From NCBI GenBank assembly GCA_036389795.1, contig DASVWD010000189.1:1-54940 (forward strand): 54,940 bases of DNA, read 5' to 3'. Below the pieces are notes generated by a model. The model searched no databases. It was not told the origin of the DNA and saw nothing but the letters and a program-made list of their open reading frames with translations. The translations under genes and the position numbers were made by a program. The DNA comes from Longimicrobium sp. GTDB lineage: Bacteria > Gemmatimonadota > Gemmatimonadetes > Longimicrobiales > Longimicrobiaceae. How positions within the stretch are numbered: the stretch's first letter is position 1; every line of letters begins with the position of its first letter. Positions 49,500 through 54,940 of the stretch are shown piece by piece.

Positions 49500-50117
49500 C
49501 TACCGCGGCTTGCGGACGAAGTGGTCGGTGAGGGCGGCGGCCGTGGTCGAGAGCGCCACGCTCCCCAGGAACAGCGGCTCGTTGTCGGAGGGGTTGCCGA
49601 TCACCATCGGCAGGGCGCCGGCGGAGGCCGCGAGCAGGGTGTAGAGGAAGTCGCCCTTGCTGGCGCGCCTGAGCCCGCCGAAGTGCGCCCCCGCGGCCGA
49701 GCCCACCGCCATCAGCAGGCCGGAGAGCCCCCACTCCGAGTTGTCGGGCCCCGTCTCGCACGACGACGACTCGTCCTGGCACCCCAGCAGCACCAGCCCG
49801 CCGCCGTAGCCCACCAGCGACCCGCCGACGCTCCCGAGCACGGCCAGCGGCACCGAGTAGAAGAGGTGGCTCTTCGGCAGCGCCCCCTGGAGCGCCGGGT
49901 CTTCGCCCCAGGTCTCGGCGAGGAGAACGACCCCGGCGCCTTCGACGGTTCCCTGCCCGTCGGAGAGAAGCGCGGGCGCCCAGGCGAGGGCCGGGGCCTG
50001 GCGCGGGAGGGCGGGCGCCGCGAGCGGGCCGGCGGCGGACGCGCCCGTCTGGGCGGCGCCGCGCGCGGGGAGCGCGGCCAGCGCGACGAGCAGGGCGGCG
50101 GCGAGGCGTGTGCTCAT
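49500..50117 (-). CDS. Exported membrane protein of unknown function
   Basis: 205 residues from MSTRLAAALLVALAALPARGAAQ, a clear signal peptide. The rest has several glycine-rich hydrophobic stretches (FYSVPLAVLGSVGGSLVGYGGGLVLLGC; GLSGLLMAVGSAAGAHFGGL; LYTLLAASAGALPMVIG) separated by a polar loop containing two cysteines (GCQDESSSCE). Outer-membrane or loosely helical membrane association is possible; the family is not recognised. Confidence 0.6.
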   Translation of the reverse strand: MSTRLAAALLVALAALPARGAAQTGASAAGPLAAPALPRQAPALAWAPALLSDGQGTVEGAGVVLLAETWGEDPALQGALPKSHLFYSVPLAVLGSVGGSLVGYGGGLVLLGCQDESSSCETGPDNSEWGLSGLLMAVGSAAGAHFGGLRRASKGDFLYTLLAASAGALPMVIGNPSDNEPLFLGSVALSTTAAALTDHFVRKPR

Positions 50118-50324
50118 GTGGGTACGCGGGTGAGGGGGGACGCGTCGCACGGTGGCGCGCGGTGCGATGGGAGCGCGAGGGTCGGGCGGGCGCGGCGGGT
50201 GGAGAGAGCGACGCATGATACGATGTCCAACCGCGCGGGTTCCACGGCGCCGCGTGAGAACGTCCGGACGCGGCGTGAACGGACCTACGCTGCTCGCGCG
50301 GAAACCCGCCCCCACGCCGCCCGA

Positions 50325-50360
50325 GCCCGCGCAGGCGGGCTTTTCGCCGTCGTCGCCGCG
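50325..50360. repeat. Hairpin element related to the one at 1141-1345
   Basis: GCCCGCGCAGGCGGGCTTTT is a short hairpin with a T run, followed by CGCCGTCGTCGCCGCGG. The order hairpin - TTT - GTCGCCGCGG matches the element near 1290-1315, so both look like the same genomic repeat. Confidence 0.5.
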
Positions 50361-50401
50361 GGCTCACCGCCCCTCCCCCGCCGAGCCCCGGCGATCCGGC
50401 G

Positions 50402-51214
50402 TCAGAACCCCCGCGCCTTCCAGTAGACGGCGATCAGGACGAGCCCGACGACGATCCGGTACCAGGCGAAGGGGCGGAAGCTGTTGCGCGACACGTAGCG
50501 CAGCAGCGCGTGGATCACCAGCAGCGCCGAGACGAACGCCACCGCGAAGCCCACGCCGAAGACGGGGATGTCCGCCGGCGTCATCACGTCGGCGATGTCG
50601 CCCACCTTGATCAGCGAGGCGCCGAACATGGCCGGGATGGCCAGGAAGAACGAGAACTCCGTGGCCGCCGTGCGCGAGAGCCCCAGCGCCAGCCCGCCCA
50701 TGATGGTGGCCCCCGAGCGCGAGATCCCCGGCCAGAGGATCGCCAGCACCTGGAAGAGCCCCACCCCCAGCGCCAGCTTCCACGGGATCGCGTCCACGTC
50801 GCCCACTTTGTCGTGCCGGACGAAGCGCTCCACCAGCAAAATGCCGATCCCCCCCGCCACCAGCGCCGCCGCCACCAGGAACGGCTTCGACATGTGCGTC
50901 TCGACCCACTTCTCCGTCGGCAGCCCCACCACCACCGAGGGGATCGTCGCGATCACCAGGTTCAGCACGAGCCGCTTCGACTCGGGCGAGCGCCAGTTCC
51001 TCAGCACGTCCAGGAATTTCTTCCGGTACATCCACACCACGGCCAGGATGGCGCCCAGCTGGATGAAGATGACGAAGGCGAACTCCTTGTGCCCCTCGAA
51101 GTCGAGCCAGTCCGAGAAGAGGATCAGGTGGCCCGTGGACGAGACGGGGATGAACTCGGTGATCCCCTCCACCAGCCCCAGCACCACCACCTTGAATAGC
51201 GCCACCAGTTCCAC
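50402..51214 (-). CDS. uppP: Undecaprenyl-diphosphatase (UppP/BacA)
   Basis: 270 residues with eight predicted membrane helices. The enzyme dephosphorylates undecaprenyl pyrophosphate to recycle the lipid carrier for cell-wall synthesis and gives bacitracin resistance. The two active-site motifs are complete: EGITEFIPVSSTGHL near the N-terminus and PGISRSGATI in the middle. ATG 51214 gives the full-length protein. Confidence 0.95.
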   Translation of the reverse strand: MELVALFKVVVLGLVEGITEFIPVSSTGHLILFSDWLDFEGHKEFAFVIFIQLGAILAVVWMYRKKFLDVLRNWRSPESKRLVLNLVIATIPSVVVGLPTEKWVETHMSKPFLVAAALVAGGIGILLVERFVRHDKVGDVDAIPWKLALGVGLFQVLAILWPGISRSGATIMGGLALGLSRTAATEFSFFLAIPAMFGASLIKVGDIADVMTPADIPVFGVGFAVAFVSALLVIHALLRYVSRNSFRPFAWYRIVVGLVLIAVYWKARGF

Positions 51215-51250
51215 GTCGGCCGTCCGATCCGTTCACGAGCGAAAGAAAAG

Positions 51251-52711
51251 TCACCCCGGCGCCGCGGCCGGTCTCGATCCGCGCAGCGCGGCGCCCGCCG
51301 TGCCGACGCCCACGGTGAGCGCCGAGCCGAGCAGGCTGAACCAGAGCGTGTCCACGAGCTTCGGGATCGCCCCGAACTGCTGCGCGGCCCAGAGCGAGGC
51401 CATGGCGGCGATGGCAACCCCCATGCCCGCCAGGGCGTCGCGCGTCCCGGCGCGCTTCGAGACCAGCCCCAGCAGGAAGCCGCCCAGCAGCCCCCCGTAG
51501 GTGAAGCTGGCGATCTGCAGCGCCACGATCACCAGCGGCGTCCCCGGCCTCACCAGCTGGAAGGCGAGGGAGACCAGGATCAGGATCACCCCCCAGAACA
51601 GGGTGAATCGCTTCCCCACCTTCAGCAGGTGCTCCTCGCCGGTCCGGCCGGTGAGCGGCGCGTAGATGTCGTGCACCGACACGGCCGCCAGCGCGTTCAG
51701 CGAGCTCGACATGGCCGCCGCCAGGATCGCCGCCACCACGAGGCCGGAGACGCCCGGCGGCAGCTCGCGCACGGCGAAGGTGGGGAAGACGGCGTCGGGG
51801 CTGTCCCACGCCGCGCCGCGGTAGAACACCCACAGCGCCGCGCCGATCACCAGGAAGAGCGCGAACTGCAGCAGCACGATCACCCCCGACCCCACCAGCG
51901 CCCGCCGCGCGTCTTTCAGGCTGGGCGAGGCGAGCAGCCGCTGCACGATCAGGTGGTCGGCCCCGTGCGAGGCCATGGTGAGGAAGGCCCCGCCCAGCAG
52001 CCCCGTCAGCAGCCACTTCGGGTCCGCGAAGCCGCCGGAGAGGTGGACGACGTCCAGCTTCCCCGCCGCGCCCGCCCTGTCCACGATCCCCGCCCACCCG
52101 CCGGGGACGCGGTCGATCAGCACCCAGAGCACGGCGATGCCGCCCACGATGTAGATGAACATCTGCGCCACGTCCACCCACACCACGGCGCGCAGGCCCC
52201 CGTAGTAGCTGTAGACCAGGGTGAAGACGCCGATGGCCAGGATCGACTGCCAGGTGGGGAGCCCCGTGATGACGGCCAGCGGGATGGCGGTGGCGTAGAT
52301 GCGCACCGCGTCGGCCAGCGTGCGCGTCACCAGGAAGACGAGCGACGCCAGCCGCCGCACCGGCAACCCGAAGCGCCGCTCCAGGAGCGCGTACGCCGTG
52401 ACCAGCTCGCCCTGGAAGTAGCGCGGGAGGAGGAAGACGGAGATCGCGATGCGGCCGATCAGGTAGCCGGCCGCGAGCTGCAGCATCCACAGCCCGCCCC
52501 CGTACGCCGTGGCCGGGACGGAGATCACGGTGAGCGCGCTGGTCTCGGTGGCCACGATGGAGAAGCACGCCGCCCACCAGGGCACCGCGTGGTCGGCCAG
52601 GAAGTAGTCCGAGGCGTCCTTCTGCCGCCGCCCCAGCAGGCTCCCCAGCGCCGCCACGGCGCCGACGTAGGCGAGGACGACCGCCAGGTTGGCGAGGGAG
52701 AAGGAGGTCAA
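51251..52711 (-). CDS. Sodium:solute symporter (SSS family)
   Basis: 486 residues, about 13 membrane helices. DYFLADHAVPWWAACFSIVATETSALTVISVPATAYGG in the first two helices, RRFGLPVRRLASLVFL and the segment ILAAAMSSSLNALAAVSVHDIY (sodium site) are SSS signatures. Substrate unknown; members carry sugars, amino acids, sialic acid or other organic acids. It is encoded 36 bases upstream of uppP on the same strand and divergent from the sigma54-type activator. Confidence 0.9.
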   Translation of the reverse strand: MTSFSLANLAVVLAYVGAVAALGSLLGRRQKDASDYFLADHAVPWWAACFSIVATETSALTVISVPATAYGGGLWMLQLAAGYLIGRIAISVFLLPRYFQGELVTAYALLERRFGLPVRRLASLVFLVTRTLADAVRIYATAIPLAVITGLPTWQSILAIGVFTLVYSYYGGLRAVVWVDVAQMFIYIVGGIAVLWVLIDRVPGGWAGIVDRAGAAGKLDVVHLSGGFADPKWLLTGLLGGAFLTMASHGADHLIVQRLLASPSLKDARRALVGSGVIVLLQFALFLVIGAALWVFYRGAAWDSPDAVFPTFAVRELPPGVSGLVVAAILAAAMSSSLNALAAVSVHDIYAPLTGRTGEEHLLKVGKRFTLFWGVILILVSLAFQLVRPGTPLVIVALQIASFTYGGLLGGFLLGLVSKRAGTRDALAGMGVAIAAMASLWAAQQFGAIPKLVDTLWFSLLGSALTVGVGTAGAALRGSRPAAAPG

Positions 52712-52966
52712 CGCGCGCTTCGTCGGAGTGGGTCGCGTGAAGCCGCGGAAAGAGAGCGGCGAAGGCGCGGGTGCGCAACCGCCTCTACGCCGGGCCGGGA
52801 GCGGGATGCGCCGTCTGCACGTTTGTGGACATGTTTAGCTCCTGGCGCCAATCCCGCAAGACGTCTCCCGGACCAGCGAGGTTGTGCGATCCCGCAGGCG
52901 CGACTACCTTGTGCCGGACATGCTCTTCCCCTCTTTCGGCAAAACCCCCGAAGTCCGGGAGGTCCC

Positions 52967-53986
52967 GTGCCGCCACGAGCGCCGCAGGTCCCAGATGGAG
53001 ACCTTTGGGGCCATCGCAGTGAAACATCTGGCGAGATCGAGCTCCTTCCACCCGAAGCCCGCGCCTTCGCGCAGCTCGCCGCCGCCTCGCCCGATGCGGT
53101 GCTCCTGCACGGCGAGACCGGGGCGGGAAAAACGTACCTGGCGCGGCTGATCCACCGGCTGGGGCCCTCCCCGGAGCGCCCCTTCGTGCACGTCAACTGC
53201 GCGTCGATTCCCGAGAGCCTGTTCGAGCGCGAGATGTTCGGGCACGTGCGGGGCGCGTTCACCGACGCCCGCGAATCGCGCCCGGGGCTGGTGGAGGCGG
53301 CCGAGGGCGGGACGCTGTTCCTGGACGAGATCGGCGAGCTTCCCGCCGCCGCGCAGCCCAAGCTGCTGCAGGTGCTGGAGGAGGGCGCGGTGCGCCGGCT
53401 CGGGGCCACCCACGCGCAGCGGGCGCACTTCCGCCTGATCGCGGCCACCAACCGCGACCTGGGCGAGATGCTGCGCCAGCGCGCCTTCCGCGAAGACCTG
53501 TACTACCGCTGCGCCGTGCTGGAGTACCGCGTCCCCGCGCTGCGCGAGCGCAGGGGCGAGGTTCCCGCGTTGCTCGAGTACTTCCTGGCCCGCAACGCCC
53601 CCCCGGGCGCCGGGCGCCCGGAGATCACCCCCGCGGCCCTCGCCCTTCTCTCCGCCTACCCCTGGCCCGGCAACCTGCGCGAGCTGGACAACTGCATCCG
53701 GCGGGTGCTGGCGTACGCCCGCGGCGGTCCCGTGGAGGTGCGCCACCTCCCCGAGCGCTTCCACGCCCCGGAGAGCGTCGCCGCGGCCGCGGAGCGGGGG
53801 GCGCCGCGGAGCGCGTCCGCGTACGTGGCGCCCGACGACCCCGACCAGGAGGTCCGGATGATCGAGGAGGCGCTCCGCGCGGAAGGCGGCAACCGCACGC
53901 GCGCGGCGCGCCGCCTGGGGATGTCGCGCGCCACCCTCTGGATCAAGCTGCAGCGCCACGCCCCCCGCCTGGCCGCCCCCGCGTAG
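52967..53986 (+). CDS. Sigma54-interacting transcriptional activator without a sensor domain
   Basis: 339 residues from GTG 52967, which has GGGAGG 4 bases upstream. The AAA+ core includes Walker A GETGAGKT (49-56), the sigma54 contact loop GAFTDA (96-101, the canonical form being GAFTGA), and Walker B GTLFLDEIGELP. A Fis-type helix-turn-helix ends the protein (NRTRAARRLGMSRATLWIKLQRH). Only about 30 residues precede the core, so activity may be set by a partner or by expression level, as in PspF. Target genes are unknown; the small secreted proteins just downstream are candidates. Confidence 0.87.
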   Translation: MPPRAPQVPDGDLWGHRSETSGEIELLPPEARAFAQLAAASPDAVLLHGETGAGKTYLARLIHRLGPSPERPFVHVNCASIPESLFEREMFGHVRGAFTDARESRPGLVEAAEGGTLFLDEIGELPAAAQPKLLQVLEEGAVRRLGATHAQRAHFRLIAATNRDLGEMLRQRAFREDLYYRCAVLEYRVPALRERRGEVPALLEYFLARNAPPGAGRPEITPAALALLSAYPWPGNLRELDNCIRRVLAYARGGPVEVRHLPERFHAPESVAAAAERGAPRSASAYVAPDDPDQEVRMIEEALRAEGGNRTRAARRLGMSRATLWIKLQRHAPRLAAPA

Positions 53987-54092
53987 GCCGGCGGGCCGGC
54001 TCCGCCCCCTGCCGCCCCACGGCACCCGGACCCGTCCCGGCGCCGGCTTCCGCCGTGCTCCCCGCGTCCCCCTCCGCCTGCCTCCACGGGTG

Positions 54093-54106
54093 GGCGTCTA
54101 GACGCC
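54093..54106. promoter_or_regulatory. Perfect 14-bp palindrome, possible operator
   Basis: GGCGTCTAGACGCC, followed by further GTCTA words (CCTAGAGGGTGTCTAAAC). It sits 107 bases after the sigma54 activator and 174 bases before the small secreted-protein gene. Function unknown. Confidence 0.35.
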
Positions 54107-54279
54107 TAGAGGGTGTCTAAACCCCCCGCTCCCGCCCCGCCGCCCCCCTTCCACCGGCATCGTAGCTGGTTGGGCTGCAACGGGTTGCGCCTCCCGCCAC
54201 CGCGGGCTTGGGTCTTGCCCGTGCGGCCCGGCGAGGCGCGCCGGGTCCGCCCTCTACCCTCCCCCGGAAGGAGCATCCC

Positions 54280-54507
54280 ATGACCAAGCGACTCCCATTC
54301 TTCCTGCTGGTCGCCATCGCGGCGGCGGGCGCCGGCTTCGGCGCGAACCTGGCCGCCCCCGCGGCGCTGCGGGCCACGGATGCCATCGCAGCCCCGCAGT
54401 ACGGCAACGTCTACACCGACCCCGACGGTGTCCCCAAGCAGATCTGCATCTGCCGCGACAACGCCACCGAGTGCGACCCGTGCCGGACGCTGACCTCGGC
54501 CGAGTGA
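54280..54507 (+). CDS. Small secreted four-cysteine protein
   Basis: 75 residues. GGAAGGAG precedes the ATG by 7 bases. The N-terminal 30 residues (MTKRLPFFLLVAIAAAGAGF...) are a signal peptide or membrane anchor. The mature part carries C56-x-C58 and C65-x-x-C68 (QICICRDNATECDPC), suggesting two disulfides or a bound metal. Family not recognised. The next gene has the same plan. Confidence 0.65.
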   Translation: MTKRLPFFLLVAIAAAGAGFGANLAAPAALRATDAIAAPQYGNVYTDPDGVPKQICICRDNATECDPCRTLTSAE

Positions 54508-54605
54508 GCGCAACCACGCCCGCTCGGGGCGCACGACGCGTGTGAACGGCGCACCCGGCGCGTCCCGCGTCGCCCAACGCGAACCCGTCCGCCGAGGCAG
54601 GACCC

Positions 54606-54830
54606 ATGACCACCCACACCCGGCTGTTCGCGGCGGCCGCCCTGGCGGCCGCCGGCACCGGCGGCGCGGCGCCGGCGCTGCTCCCCGCGTCGATCGGGGA
54701 GGGCGCCGGGCCGCAGCCGGTCCTGTACGGATCGCTGGATCAGAGTGAAGATGGCGAGCGGCCCTGCATCCTCTGCGCGGGGAAGGCGTGCGCGCCCTGC
54801 TACCACCTTCAGCCGGAGACCAGCCCGTGA
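54606..54830 (+). CDS. Second small secreted four-cysteine protein
   Basis: 74 residues: signal-like start (MTTHTRLFAAAALAAAGTGG), then YGSLDQSEDGERP and two CxxC motifs, C54-x-x-C57 and C62-x-x-C65 (CILCAGKACAPC). It shares length, layout and the tyrosine-glycine motif (YGN/YGS) with its neighbour, so they are probably diverged duplicates. A GCAGGACCC weakly serves as ribosome binding site. The stop overlaps the next start. Confidence 0.6.
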   Translation: MTTHTRLFAAAALAAAGTGGAAPALLPASIGEGAGPQPVLYGSLDQSEDGERPCILCAGKACAPCYHLQPETSP

Positions 54831-54940
54831 CGCCGTCCCGCTTCCCCCCACGCCCCCCGCGGGGGGACCTGCGGCCCGGGCTGGCCCGGGCGCTCCTGGC
54901 GGGGGTGCTGGCCGCGCTCCCCGCGGCGTGCGGCCGCCCC
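54827..54940 (+). CDS. Start of an exported protein, cut by the right edge
   Basis: GTG at 54827 overlaps the preceding TGA (GTGA). The first 38 residues read as a signal sequence (RPGLARALLAGVLAALPAACG) with a lipobox-like PAAC. Likely a lipoprotein co-expressed with the two small cysteine proteins; the mature part lies outside. Confidence 0.5.
   Translation, partial: MTPSRFPPRPPRGDLRPGLARALLAGVLAALPAACGRP

Overview
The window is very GC-rich DNA, about 70% or more by eye, from a Gram-negative-type bacterium. It encodes lipoproteins with lipoboxes, a predicted outer-membrane barrel, an ADOP/MacB-type permease with its PadR regulator, Uma2, and many secreted proteins of unknown function. This gene style, and the palindromic repeats between genes, recall Gemmatimonadota such as Longimicrobium. 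That assignment is inference from style; no rRNA is present to confirm it.

Layout. 1-2170: minus-strand ABC importer (ATPase, then a substrate-binding/permease fusion cut by the left edge) of the OpuC/ergothioneine-uptake type. 2341-5910: egtB-egtD-egtA, ergothioneine biosynthesis, divergent from the importer. 6013-6779: a frameshifted HTH antitoxin and an orphan HicB. 7966-18687: a peptide/nickel-type ABC import operon (two ATPases, two permeases, three binding lipoproteins) with a Uma2 gene inside it. 18752-24425: LipM-type octanoyltransferase, secreted proteins, a Cys-rich lipoprotein with a good sigma70-type promoter, a beta-propeller lipoprotein, UPF0173 hydrolase, GcvH and an outer-membrane protein.

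24869-43540 is the most unusual part. A three-gene exporter (HlyD-type adaptor, C39 peptidase-ABC transporter, second ABC transporter with a degenerate peptidase domain) is arranged like NHLM-type bacteriocin exporters. It is followed by two arrays of very short genes, 31153-33794 and 41156-43538. I count 38 recognisable copies. Each encodes a 19-36 residue peptide with a gap-free 19-residue register: hydrophobic at 7, R-A-G at 8-10, D (or C) at 16, usually P17-N/H18, G19. Most copies have their own ribosome binding site, and hairpin terminators punctuate the arrays. The hydrophobic-x-A-G pattern fits positions -4, -2 and -1 of a C39 double-glycine cleavage site, so these are probably precursors of the adjacent exporter. 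I know of no described family that matches. Between the arrays lies a minus-strand PadR / ADOP permease / two serine hydrolase operon.

43750-52711: secreted proteins of unknown function, a small HTH protein, a GntR regulator, a PhyH-type dioxygenase, UppP and a sodium:solute symporter. 52967-54940: a sigma54-type activator without a sensor domain, then two small secreted four-cysteine proteins and a partial lipoprotein.

Across the window, long imperfect palindromes built from short repeated words (three sequence families) sit at gene ends. One of them lies in frame inside the C39 transporter gene.
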